A DNA stretch of 29,408 nucleotides from Chara braunii (GCA_003427395.1 BFEA01000119.1:1194327-1223734); one strand, 5' to 3'. Positions 10,950 to 20,545 are shown, numbered from the stretch's first letter. Numbers and translations: made by a program. Notes: generated from the sequence alone by a model not told the origin.

Positions 10950-11430
10950 TGTGACGAGGCAAAGGCAGAGAGAGAGAGGGAGAGTGAGAGCACAAACACA
11001 CTCACTCAACTCGACGTAGACTCGACACGACTCGACGGACGCAGACACAAAGTGGCAAAGTCGCAGTCTTGGATTTCCGAACACAATGTCGAAGCAAGTC
11101 GCACTGAAGCACAAGCACTGAGGACGAAAATTGAATGCCCGTACTGGGCTCGAGTCCGGTCTCAAGTACCGGACTCAAGTTCAGTCTGGAGAGTAGAAGT
11201 GCCATTGCCTCAAGACTGAACTGAGAATCGAAAGTCTGAGTCAGGGCGCCAGAATGTCGGATGGTGCCAAGTGTCGAAATCCGAAAAGTGCCACAGGAGG
11301 GATTTGAAAACGGGCGCCAACTGCAGAGGGCGCCAACAGTCAGAAACCGAAGAGCAGGAAATCAAAAAGAAAAATAATAGCAGGTTGGCGGGCGTGGACC
11401 AGGGATCGAGCTCTGGCTGAGTCCGTAACA
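10950..11430 (-). repeat. 5' LTR of a minus-strand retrotransposon (481 bp)
   Basis: On the minus strand the LTR begins TGTTACGGACTC at 11430 and ends CCTCGTCACA at 10950, one base before the primer site. Its ends match as imperfect inverted repeats (TGTTAC with GTCACA, 5 of 6). Two perfect stems lie inside: 11152-11159 with 11169-11176 (8 bp) and 11178-11187 with 11213-11222 (10 bp). The word TTGGCGCC recurs on the minus strand. I found no partner LTR to the left within the window and no gag or pol on that side. This is therefore a truncated or non-autonomous element, or its left part lies beyond the window. The start at 11430 is inferred from the TG...CA rule and is the less certain end. 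Confidence 0.65.
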
Positions 11431-11850
11431 TATATGGTGATTTTTGGGTGTTTCACAGTGTGATGAGAACAATCCGATGTGTGATTGATGTTGAGGTGGA
11501 AAGGTGGTGTAATGTTGGTTGTGCCGAAGCAGCATTTGGTCATCACAATCAACATTGGGTCATCTGGTGAGAATATTTGTGGTTGGGGGCAGCTATTTTG
11601 AGGTACGTTGCACCTAACCTTATCTACCCTCTTCGACACTTCTTACCATGAGGATGTGTGTTCTGTCTTGAGAGTCCTCTCATTGTGAGGAGTCGAGTGC
11701 GCTCAACCTTTAGAGTCGACATTGTTCTTGTGGAGCATGTGGAAGGAGAGGGCGGACCTATCTGAAGGGCCCTGGACGAAGCATTGGGTCACAGTCACCA
11801 TGCCAACCCACCGGGAGTAGAGCACACATGCTTTGCTGCTTTGTCCTTTG
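11431..11850. other. 420-bp spacer between two divergent LTRs
   Basis: No gene or repeat is evident. It begins TATAT next to the minus-strand LTR and ends CTTTG next to the plus-strand LTR. Either pentamer could be a target-site duplication, but neither can be confirmed because both elements lack a visible second LTR. Confidence 0.6.
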
Positions 11851-11900
11851 TGTTACATGCTGCGCCTGCACACGAGGGCCATTTTCCAGGCCTTGCATCC

Positions 11901-12261
11901 CTCAGGCTGAAAGCCTGAAAACCAAGGCCTACAGGCCCCGTGTCTGTTTCAGCCTGACAGCCTGAAAACCAGGGCCTACAGGCCTCGTGTCTGTTTCAGC
12001 CTGACAGCCTGAAAACCAGGNCCGTGTCTGTTTCAGCCTGACAGCCTGAAAACCAGGGCCTACAGGCCTCGTGTCTGTTTCAGCCTGACAGCCTGAAAAC
12101 CAGGGCCTACAGGCCCTGTGTCTGTTTCAGCCTGACAACCTGAAAAACACGGCCTACAGGCCCTGTGTCTGTTTCAGCCTGACAACCTGAAAACCAGGGC
12201 CTACAGGCCTCGTGTCGTTTCAGCCTGACAGCCTGAAAACAAGGGCCTATAGGCCCTCAGG
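11901..12261. repeat. 47-bp minisatellite in the LTR U3, about 7.5 copies
   Basis: TGTCTGTTTCAGCC recurs at 11941, 11988, 12025, 12072, 12119 and 12166 and as TGTCGTTTCAGCC at 12213. Spacing is 47 bp except for a single 37-bp step across the N at 12021, which suggests misassembled or lost sequence. Each unit carries GGCCTACAGGCC, a small hairpin. It lies about 100 bp upstream of the TATA box, the position of repeated enhancer elements in many LTRs; enhancer function is inference. Confidence 0.9.
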
Positions 12262-12346
12262 CTTTACCCAGAAGCTACCTGGAACTTTTCCGGAAGCTTC
12301 CTCAGGGTCTAGCACGTTTGGGCATTGGCAAGAGCAGCCTCCTGGA

Positions 12347-12374
12347 CGGGCCAGCACTATATAAGACTGGCCCG
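12347..12374 (+). promoter_or_regulatory. TATA box presented in a hairpin loop
   Basis: TATATAAG (12358-12365) lies inside the 12-base loop of a perfect 8-bp stem: CGGGCCAG (12347-12354) and CTGGCCCG (12367-12374). Its place within the LTR, with about 870 bp of R and U5 after it, fits the core promoter of the retrotransposon, with transcription expected to start some 25-35 bases downstream. Whether the stem matters for promoter use cannot be told from sequence. Confidence 0.75.
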
Positions 12375-13232
12375 CCCTACAGGCAGAAGGGAGTCTTCAG
12401 GATTCGGCAGGAACACTCTGGAGGACCGTTGCAGGAGTATAAGCGCTAGCAGTAGTCTTCTGCGCTGGGCGATTTGTAGCGTTAGCAGTAGTCTTCAGCA
12501 TTGGGAGCCATAACTCGAGTAGTACTAGAGAGAGAGAGATTGGGCGAAGGTCAGGGATACTTACCTGCAGCGCCGTTGCTCCAGCTTCATCTTCGAGGTA
12601 CCTGCAGCACAGCGCCATCTTCACAGGTCAGTACCTGACACATGAGAGAGAGAGAGTTCTTCTTCTTCCTCTTCTCAGTCCACCATCTCCTTCTCACCCT
12701 CCTGCTATCTGACTTCACATCATCAACAGACTACGAGAGAGCTTGGTGACATTTGGATCCAGACTCGACATTGGACTTTAGACATATCGAAGAGAGATTA
12801 TTAGGGATTTGAAACGAGACTTGGTGTTGACGACTTTTCCATCTCCCCCTTCCTCTTCTTCGTCTGATCCCTTCCTCTTCGTCTGTGTATGTCTGGACCT
12901 GGCGCCTCTTTCCTGTGTATAGTGCCAGGCTCCTTCACACCTTGGGATGGACATGATGCATGTTTGGTCTGCGTTTAAACATTGATTGGGCTAGTTATTT
13001 GCATTCTAGCATTCTGCTTCGCTATCTTGTGCTACGTGAATGAGGTCAATCCCGGTCAGGTCAGGACTTGTATCTAAAGTCTTCCCTCCGCTATAAAAAC
13101 ACCATTTTGTATGTATCGGAATGCACATTGCTTGTTGAGATTCTACCTGGACTGCATTGTCCATTCAGTCCTTTTTATCACATTGCGGATCCTCGGTTAT
13201 TATGTACATCGCCCAACTGGGCATGTAACAGT

Positions 13233-13244
13233 TGGTATCGGAGC
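13233..13244 (+). other. Primer-binding site, initiator-Met tRNA type
   Basis: TGGTATCGGAGC starts two bases after the LTR end. It is one base different from TGGTATCAGAGC, the complement of the 3' end of plant initiator methionine tRNA, and identical to the minus-strand site at 10937-10948. Reverse transcription of the element would start here. Confidence 0.9.
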
Positions 13245-14033
13245 TTCGCACGTGAATCAGGACAACCTGATCTGACACGTGTGCGGGGACTGAGTAGCTG
13301 ATTAGTCTTGATTGATTGATTAGAGCCACTAGTTAGCCCCCAAAATCACGATTTCGACCTCACTGTCAAAAATCAATTTTTTTTTTCTTTTCTTAGATTT
13401 TGTTTTCTCACTATCTCTGTTGTGGAAAATTGCAATAGCACAACATCTCAAATTTTCGATTTCGTTTTTCTTCTGAAAATTCGAAATTTCGTTGTTGAAA
13501 ATCCGGAATATCTTTTTTTCGAAAATTTTGATTTCCTGTTGCAATTTCCCGTTATTTAGAAAATCCGAAATATTTTTATTCCGAAATCCATTTTTTTTGA
13601 AAACGGTACGGGAATCCCTCTTGCAGTTAGCATTCTCCACCTGCGCGTACTCTCATCAATGTAATTCCGAAATTTTTTTGTACTTCATTTTCAGAATTCT
13701 TTTATCAGAAAATCCTTTGCGGTCTGAAAGTTCAAAATTTTCTCATCGATAATTTCGCACTTCAAGGGACTTGGGAGGCCTACTAAACTTGCAAACGAGT
13801 ATTTTTTTCTTTTTCTCGAATTTTTTGCAAAGTTCAAACTTTTCTTTTTTGATTAGTGGCTCCTTATCTGGGCGATTTATCCCAGTTGCCCCATCTGGTC
13901 TTCTCTCTATCTCCCTCCGGGTACTCCCTGCGGCGACATTGGTGAGTTGCCACATTAGCAGGCCACGTCAGCAGTACACGGCAGTAGTGCCACGTCAGCA
14001 ACTAGTCACTGCAGCAGCAGGTCACGTCAATGC
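13245..14033 (+). other. Untranslated leader of the plus-strand element
   Basis: An A/T-rich interval with TTTTCGAAA, AAATCCGAAAT and CGAAATTC words (about 13330-13860) is followed by a short cluster of CCACGTCAGCA (13963-13973 and 13990-14000) and the variant CCACATTAGCA (13950-13960). The gag ATG comes 33 bases after the last exact copy. CCACGTCA contains the ACGT core bound by plant bZIP factors; a role here is speculative. No open frame is supported. Confidence 0.6.
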
Positions 14034-15582
14034 ATGGTGCTCACCCGCTCAAAGACAAGCGGCATGGAGCAACAGCCAGGCGAGACCACTGAGGCCTATC
14101 AGGCCCGCATGCTGGACATGGTAGCAGAGTACAAGCAACGGGCAGCTGCGACAACATCCGCACGTAAGAAGGAAGACGAGGAAGCAGAGGAACAACGTCG
14201 CCTCGCTGAACAGCAGCGACAAGCGGACGCTGAGGCAGCAGCGACGGCCGCAAACGAACGCCGTCGACTACGCCGAGACAAAGTCCTCGAATGTGAGGGG
14301 GATATCGAGGTGATCGCCGACGAATGGGTAGTGGCTGCTGAAGAGGAGGGTGCCCCCTCTGCTGTGCGTGGCCTTGCAACCACAATCGAACATGTGAGTG
14401 ACTTAGTCGCCACCTGTGCAGCACAACAAGAGGACATCCTCTGCATGGACATCCTGGTCTGGAAGCAGATTCGAACTATTGATGAACTGTTGGACCGGGT
14501 ACGCCGGCTGGAACAGCAGCTTGCAACAGCCACCCCCGCCGGACCCTCCAACTTGACAGATCGCGTCAACGTTTTGGAAATCGACGTCGAGACTCTCAAG
14601 GACAGCGCGTTAACGACAAATCAGCGGATTGACCAGCAGATTTGCGCTGCCACAGCCAGTTCAACCGCGACGAATCGCGAGAGCGTTCCGAAGTTTGACG
14701 GCCTCCCGATCTTCTGCGATGCAACAAAGACGGACCCGATCCCATTGTGGCGCCAATTTGAGCTGAAGTTGGACATTCACCACGTCATCAACCCGAACCG
14801 GCATGCATACTTATACTCCCGTTCGGGAGGCGCGTGCCAGGCATGGCTGGACAACATGTTGTCCACGCACAACGTCCCAGTCTACGAGTTGCATACAAAG
14901 ATCAGCTGGGCTGATCTCAAGGCAGCATGGCATAAGCGGTTCCAAGTGGAGCCGACCGAGCTTCAGGAAGCCGAGAAACTTCAACGGTTCTATCAGAACG
15001 AACTGCCAAGCACGGACGGGATCACCGAGTACCAACGCTTAGCATCCACGCCCAACTTGTCGTCGACATTCGTCGCTATCAAGCACTTCTTCATCAAGAG
15101 GAGCTGCCCGGCGTTGCAGAACGCCTTGACGCAAGTTGCGGAGACACTCACCACAAGCGAGCAGCTTTTTGATAAAGCCTCGCAGATCATCCTGACGAAC
15201 ATCGAGGCCAAGAATTTGGGCCATTCGTCTGTTGCAGGCCAGGGCAGAGGACAGCATCGGTCGAAAGTGGCCGTGGTTGCAGCAACTACAGCAAACAACA
15301 TTCCAAACGAGGCTGCCTCTTTTGAGGAAGGAGACAGATTGGCAGCCGCCCGGGATGGTGGCCGCCCCGCCAGAGGGGGAGGACGCTGCAAACCGAAGAC
15401 ACACCAATTCAGCCCCCGGGGCCGGACCAGCGGCTCAAGAGCCTTGGACACATTACGGTATCTCAAAAGGCGTGTACCACATCCGGTCTAAGTACCGATA
15501 CTGCTTGTGGTGCAACAGCGCGGTGCACGACACCACAACGTGCCCCACACCGGTCCAAGCCAAATCCCCTTCGGGAAAGTGA
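14034..15582 (+). pseudogene. gag, frameshifted before the zinc knuckle
   Basis: Gag forms the particle that packages the element RNA. The first frame opens at ATG 14034, with a second Met at 14064 (MEQQPGETTEAYQ) as an alternative start. Residues about 40-100 are Glu/Gln/Arg/Ala-rich and look like a coiled coil. About residues 215-400 match the retrotransposon gag domain pattern (FDGLPIF, LWRQFELKLD, AWLDNM, WADLKAAWHKRF). The frame runs on to 15491 but ends in unlikely sequence. The true continuation lies in the next frame: WTHYGISKGVYHIRSK and then a perfect CX2CX4HX4C knuckle (CLWCNSAVHDTTTC, 15502-15543), with a stop at 15580. The frame change falls between about 15330 and 15450. A short knuckle linker leads directly to the protease frame. 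Sequencing error cannot be excluded. Confidence 0.85.
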
Positions 15583-16564
15583 GCACCGTCGAGAGTGATA
15601 CGACTGCACTCTCGACGCCTTCGGAATCGGTTGCTTCGCGAGCGACCTCTCTTCATTCCGAGGCACATGCGAAAGTCGACAATCCTCTCTTGTATTCTTA
15701 TGAGGACTATGCTGCCCGACTCGTTCCTTCGTTGGGTTCTCAAGCTCAAGGACAAGATGTGTGTGCGGCTTCTTCTCCGTCCGACAACAACAACAATAGA
15801 TCGTCTTCAAGTGGCTCTTCAAGGGATTCGACGCACGAGTTCAACATAGAGGTCTTGGACCCGTTGACGTCCAAGGACTTTACATGGCTTCCTCTCCCTT
15901 CCACAAGCTGCTTGCCGGGACCGCAATGCGCAGCACTATGCGCCCATCTCCACACATACTTAGCCTTCTATGCACCACCATCTTCGCCGACGGATGACGA
16001 AGCTGAGGTGGGGGACATCCTTGCGTATGTTACCAAGGTGGCCCGCGAGTTTCACATGCAAGGGTACGATGATAACAACGCACCGCTCCTTTATGTCCGC
16101 ATCCAAGTTGGGCAAGCGTCCTGCAACGCTTTGCTGGATAGCGGCGCGACTCGCAATTTCATCAGTTGTCCTTTATCCAAAGAGCCGGCCTTGGCACTCA
16201 CGTTCGAAGGAAGCCAAACCCGACGGCGATCAAGTTGGCAGATGGTCGGACGCAACAACTCCTCGGTCGCTACATTGAAGCCGTGCCGGTTTATTTCGCA
16301 CCTCATGCCTGCGAACCGGTGAAGTTTGACGTCTTGGACACAAACTTCGACATTATATTGGGGATGCCTTGGCTTGCAAGTGCGGATCACACGGTTAACG
16401 TCCATCAGCGGACACTTACCATTCGCGATGCCTTCGACGCCGAGGTGCCGTGTACCATTTCTCTTCCTCACTCCTCGATCCGGTGCCACGTTGTAACGGC
16501 CAAGTCTTTTCGGGCCACTTGCGCTTACGAGCGGACCAACGAGATAGGCCTATGTTTTCTATGA
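15583..16564 (+). pseudogene. pol, aspartic protease segment, frameshifted
   Basis: The frame that follows gag begins within its end (open from 15507) and codes a Ser/Asp/Asn-rich linker, then VRIQVGQASCNALLDSGATRNFIS. The DSG at 16137-16145 is the catalytic motif of retropepsin-like proteases, which cut the polyprotein. At about 16200 the reading moves to another frame, where IKLADGRTQQLLGRYIEAVPV and the typical FDIILGMPWL follow. A TGA at 16562-16564 then interrupts pol before the RT. The domain is otherwise complete in content. The frame differs from that of the gag knuckle, so gag and pol may have been joined by a programmed shift, or the shift may be damage. Confidence 0.85.
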
Positions 16565-17716
16565 GCTGCCGCGGCGACCGAATCTTCACCTACGGACTTG
16601 TCTTCGGACCACCGAGTGGTGTGGCTGCTCGACGAGTTCACCGACATCTTCGAGTCCCCTACCGGTGTGGTGTCGGATCGACCGATCTCCCACAAGATCA
16701 TTCTTGAGGCCGGTGCCGTGCCGCCGAAAGGATGCAACTATCGCATGAGCGAGGAAGAACTCGAGGTTCTCTGCGCTCAACTCGACGATCTTTTGGACAA
16801 GGGCTGGATCCGCCCTAGTAGCTCACCATACAATGCGCCAGTTCTCTTCGTAAGGAAGAAGAACAAGGATCTTCGCTTGTGCATCACCTACCGCAAGCTC
16901 AACGCACAAACCGTCAAGAATGCGGGACCTCTTCCGCAGATTGACGACCTTCTCGAGCGTTTGTGCGACGCAAAATTCTTCTCAAAGTTGGACTTGAAGT
17001 CTAGCTACCATCAAATCTCGATACGCGCGCAAGATTGCTACAAATCCGCGTTCAAGACGTGGTACGGGTATTTTGAGTGGATTGTTATGCCGTTTGGCCT
17101 CACCAATGCCCCGACGACCTTTCAAGCGGCAATGACCAACGAGTTCCGTGCGATGCTAGACCGGTTTGTACTAGTCTACTTAGACGACATTCTCGTCTAT
17201 AGCCGAACATTGGAGGATCATCTTGAGCACCTTCGACGAGTGTTGGAGACACTCCACCGCGCCAAGTATAAAGCCAACCGCGACAAGTGCGAATTTGTCT
17301 GGCAAGAGCTGGAATACTTGGGCCATTTTGTCACACCAGACGGCATTAGTCCGTTGTCAGACAAGATTCAAGCCATCCAAGAGTGGGTGGAGCCGAAGAC
17401 CGTCACAAATGTCCATTCCTTCCTTGGCTTAGTCGGCTACTATCAACGCTTCATCAAGGGATACTCGAAGATCGCGGCTCCTTTATCCAAGCTTCAATGC
17501 GAGGACCGACCATTCGACTTCGACGACCATGCGCAGACTTCATTTTTGGCTCTCAAAGCCGCATTGCTATTTGCGAAGGTGTTGCGCATCTACGATCCGC
17601 TTTTGCCGACACGTGTCACTACCGATGCGTCCGGCTACGACATTGGTGTCGTCCTCGAGCAACATGACGGTGTGGACTGGCACCCGATCGAGTACTTCAA
17701 CAAGAAAGTTCACTGA
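16565..17716 (+). pseudogene. pol, reverse transcriptase and start of RNase H
   Basis: The frame is open for 372 codons from the Met at 16598. RT landmarks in order: VPPKGCNYRMSEEELEVL entry, LFVRKKNKDLRLCITYRKLN, FSKLDLKSSYHQI, FGLTNAPTTFQAAM, the catalytic YLDD (17177-17188, residues 194-197), then LGHFVTPDGI and the connection FLGLVGYYQRFIKGYSKIAAPL. RNase H begins with RVTTDASGYDIG (catalytic Asp) and breaks at KKVH followed by a stop at 17714. It copies the RNA genome to DNA. All catalytic RT residues I can check are present, so this is the best-preserved part of the element. Frame is continuous with the preceding protease segment except for the TGA at 16562. Confidence 0.92.
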
Positions 17717-18084
17717 TTGACGACGCACGGGAGAAGGAATTGTTGGCCTTCGTACACGGGCTCAAACGCTGGCGGCATTTTCTTCTCGGTCGACGGCAGT
17801 TCCGATGGGTAACAGATAACAATCCATTGGTCTTATACAAGACCTAAGACACAGTCAATAGCACCATTGCCCGTTGCATGGCCTTCATCGACCAGTTTGA
17901 CTTATTCCCCGACCACATTCCGGGCAAGTCAAACAGTCTTGCGGATGCTCTTTCACGACGTCTGGACCATTGTACCGCAGTCTACTCGACTTTTGAGATT
18001 GACAACGACTTGTGGTGTCGAGCGCATCGGCCCCCACACGAGCGAGGGCCCTCCCGGCCACGTCACGCAGGAGTTACACATTAA
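17713..18084 (+). pseudogene. pol, C-terminal RNase H, truncated
   Basis: After a frame change at about 17713 the protein continues as LIDDAREKELLAFVHGLKRWRHFLLGR, then RWVTDNNPL, a TAA at 17845-17847, and MAFIDQFDLFPDHIPGKSNSLADALSRR, the normal end of RNase H in Ty3/Gypsy pol. Family-like sequence ends near 18015, and the remaining frame to 18084 (Arg/Pro/His-rich) looks unrelated. The integrase HHCC and catalytic core that should follow are absent, so the element was truncated here by deletion or recombination. Confidence 0.88.
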
Positions 18085-18617
18085 AACAAAACACAGAGAC
18101 AACTTCGGGACGACGTGAGGTAGTTTCCGCGAGCCGCCGAGGCAGTGCACGGTCGCGTCGTCCCTTCGCCGCTCTAGCCGGGTGCGCCAGCTTGTACATC
18201 CCGCGGTCTCCTACGACAGAATAGGTTCCCGCGGGGCAGAAACTTGCTTCCCTAAGGGGTTGTCACCACCCTTAGGGGCGTATCCCTACCGAGCTACTGA
18301 CCCACGTGCGAAAGCTTTTACATGCAGTTGCAAAGGTGGGTCAGCCGAGGGCGTTTGCTCGCACGCTGTAATATAGGTATACGTTATTAAACGCCTGTTG
18401 AACCCGAACGTTGTCCATCACTTAGCGCACTGATTTCCTAAGGATGAAGCTTACGCCGGTCGACTAGAGCAGTCTCGGTCAAGTATAGAAACCAACAACA
18501 ACTTGACCCTAGTCCCTTGCACACAATTTTCGCATACAAATATAGGTGTATATATAATTTATTCAGACGAAATCGCCAAGAATAATACACATGAAGTCAC
18601 TCTTTCAAATCAACCAA
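18085..18617. other. Gene-free hairpin-bearing flank
   Basis: No gene is visible. Two strong perfect stems are present: CCCTAAGGG (18250-18258) with CCCTTAGGG (18269-18277), and CTGACCCAC (18297-18305) with GTGGGTCAG (18336-18344), 9 bp each. These resemble the hairpin style of 22269-24353. The region 18380-18617 is A/T-rich without features I can name. Confidence 0.55.
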
Positions 18618-18664
18618 CTTAATAATTATAGCACAACTCTTTAATGGGTTTGGTCTGACGAAAA
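18618..18664. repeat. 47-bp sequence repeated exactly at the window end
   Basis: CTTAATAATTATAGCACAAC and the following 27 bases are identical to 29362-29408, 10744 bp away. Sequence before the repeat differs on the two sides apart from ACCA. It may be the edge of an LTR or other repeat enclosing the minus-strand pol, or an assembly duplication. Confidence 0.85.
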
Positions 18665-18665
18665 A

Positions 18666-18842
18666 GGATCATGCTATCGTGTTTTCCTACTCATCGTCCA
18701 TATGGTCGACACNNNNNNNNNNNNNNNNNNNNNNNNNNNNNNNNNNNNNNNNNNNNNNNNNNNNNNNNNNNNNNNNNNNNNNNNNNNNNNNNNNNGGATC
18801 ATGCTATCGTGTTTTCCTACTCATCGTCCATATGGTCGACAC
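18666..18842. other. Assembly gap with identical 47-bp flanks
   Basis: N run 18713-18795 (83 bases). The 47 bases before it (18666-18712) and after it (18796-18842), both starting GGATCATGCTATCGTG and ending GGTCGACAC, are identical. The simplest reading is that two contigs actually overlap by 47 bp and were joined with an artificial gap. Isolated Ns at 18870, 18927, 19037, 19297 and 19314 show low quality nearby. From 18843 to 19281 I see only short stems (for example AAGTCAT with ATGACTT near 19194-19214) and a T run. Confidence 0.9.
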
Positions 18843-19281
18843 ATAATTTTCCTTTTTCAAGCCTTTTANGCTAAAGTCATACTTTTTTCAAGTCTGAATT
18901 TAGGACAACATTGTGCCTACTGAAGTNTGTCGTGCTTAGCTTCTGCAAGTAAATACCACTGCTACCATGCAGATTAACAAGTGATCTGGTTCCTAGCCGA
19001 AGTTTGAACTCTCGGTTTGACCCCACCTCCGCTATCNTCTCCTTCTTGCTTCTGACATGCGTTTTTATGCATGTGGTTACCCCTCAATGCATAAGCATGA
19101 TAGTGCCATCATCGGGGTGATCCAGATACTATCCATCTGGCGGTCCTACCTACATAATGTGTTTTTTTTTTTTTTTTTTTATGATTACCTCGTGAAGTCA
19201 TGAGTCATATGACTTCCTCAACAGGACAAGTCAATGCGTAAGTGTTATCTGAAATCCAAGTTGGATATCAGAGGACAATGT

Positions 19282-20350
19282 CTATCCCAAGTAGATNTGC
19301 CGTCCTCCGCGCANCTGAGCCTCCAATGAATCCAATTGTGCAAGCTCATTGTCATCGAATGTTAGGGTAGCCCTCCATCCACCTCGCATGACTCTAATAA
19401 TTTGAGTGTCACAGAAAGAGGTCATCCGTGAAGCTAACGTCCAAACTATAACTCGCAGAGGCCGACTAAGTCCAAATAAATGTCGGGTCTCTGTGTCTTG
19501 GATCCGGACGACGCCAAAGCGTCTGCCGGACGAGGTAATCCTTATACTCACAATGACTCGGGAGAGACATTAGAGATTACTCGCACGGTGAAAATACAAT
19601 GTGTATCCATAAAACTACTCGGGAGTTTGAGCCATGTTTGCCCGAAAAATCCCTCTCCATTTCGGAGGAGGCCGATGAAGCCGATCCACTCCGTGGGAGA
19701 ACCATCTCGAACTCGTAAAAGTTGCTCTGCTCCTCTGATGAGATCGTCCTCAAGCGTATCGCGAACCAGCAGGTACCTCGGGATGGTCATGTCTCGTCGA
19801 GCTCCAAGCATTTGCGTGTAAGAACAAAACTTCATCAGTTGAGTAACCGTTCTATGAGTTCATCCTCCTCATCTTGCCATGCATACTCTGAGAATGGTTC
19901 AACTCGTAGAATGATGAACCTATTCGCCCGTACTCATCTTGTGTGATATATGCCAAAGAAAGAACCTTGTCGTTCGTTTAACCAAAGTACGGTACGAACG
20001 AAAGTCAGCCTTATCTCAAGAATTTCGTCCATTCGAGGGTTTATCTTATATGGTTGCATCACCACTAAGTTCATGTTGACGAAGTCGCGATCGGGCAGTG
20101 GCGGAGCGAACTCGTAATGAAGGATGTCCAATCCGGTTCTTAATCTGAAAACGAGTCGTCTGGGAGGGTTCCGCGCACTGCCATCCCAGAATCGTGGAAC
20201 ATCCTCCTCAGAATATAATTGATCCGGATTGAAGACGGCTCGTGCTACTCTCTCCGATCTTCCTCCATTACGTCTCGAGGACTCTGCCCATTCTGCCGCT
20301 TCGTCATGATTGCTTAAAAGGTGACAGACCGTTGTCCCTACTGCCATCTG
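19282..20350 (-). pseudogene. Unrecognised protein-coding segment, interrupted
   Basis: Reading leftward, a frame opens at ATG 20347 and runs about 137 codons (VFNPDQLYSEEDVPRFWDG, RRLVFRLRTGLDILHYEF, ILEIRLTFVRTVLWLNERQ) to a TGA at 19934. The same frame then continues for 32 plausible codons (RFIILRVEPFSEYAWQDEED). A neighbouring frame carries on from 19835 to 19548 (DMTIPRYLLVRDTLEDDLIRG, PTEWIGFIGLLRNGEGFFGQ), and a third from 19551 to 19282 (RRFGVVRIQDTETRHLFGLS). Mixed, non-repetitive amino acids over about 350 codons suggest real coding sequence with one stop and two frame changes, or exons. CAG preceded by eight pyrimidines sits directly before the ATG (20348-20358), a good 3' splice site. 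I do not recognise the family. Ns nearby mean errors are possible. Confidence 0.5.
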
Positions 20351-20545
20351 AAAAAAAAGAATAGCGAGAGTAGTTACGTTAAAATCTCTACAACTGATTA
20401 TTATTCATACATCCTTCTTCCGTTTCGGTTCGTGCTTCTTCTGGCACGACCGTCCGTGATAAGAGTGCCTAACTGCACTCTGCTTAAACTAGTATGACAC
20501 GAATTGGGCTGCTTATGGCAACAGTTCCCCATGCGTCAACGGCTC

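Larger units (their letters stand above)
11851..13230 (+). repeat. 5' LTR (1380 bp) with 10-bp inverted ends
   Basis: The start TGTTACATGC (11851-11860) and the end GCATGTAACA (13221-13230) are perfect 10-bp inverted repeats and obey the TG...CA rule. The end lies two bases before the primer-binding site. Inside are a 47-bp minisatellite, a TATA box in a hairpin loop (12358-12365), a 36-bp imperfect direct repeat (12443 and 12479) and a CAG-GTAAGT splice-donor word on the minus strand (12559-12567). No second copy is present, so insertion age cannot be estimated from LTR divergence. Confidence 0.85.
11851..18015 (+). mobile_element. Truncated Ty3/Gypsy LTR retrotransposon
   Basis: In order: 5' LTR (11851-13230), primer site (13233-13244), leader, gag, aspartic protease, RT and most of RNase H. 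Similarity to the family stops at about 18015, just after the DALSRR segment that closes RNase H. There is no integrase and no 3' LTR, and hairpin-rich unrelated DNA follows. The coding part is broken by at least four frame changes (about 15400, 15545-15580, 16200 and 17713) and two in-frame stops (16562 and 17845). Domain order protease-RT-RNase H is the Ty3/Gypsy layout. The gag N-terminus and RT resemble Chara braunii polyproteins as I remember them. Autonomous movement is not possible from this copy. Confidence 0.9.

Noticed and set aside
9912-11165. Frames of 100-156 codons on both strands
   Set aside because: They lie in purine-rich tracts and in the proposed minus-strand leader and LTR, with low-complexity products.
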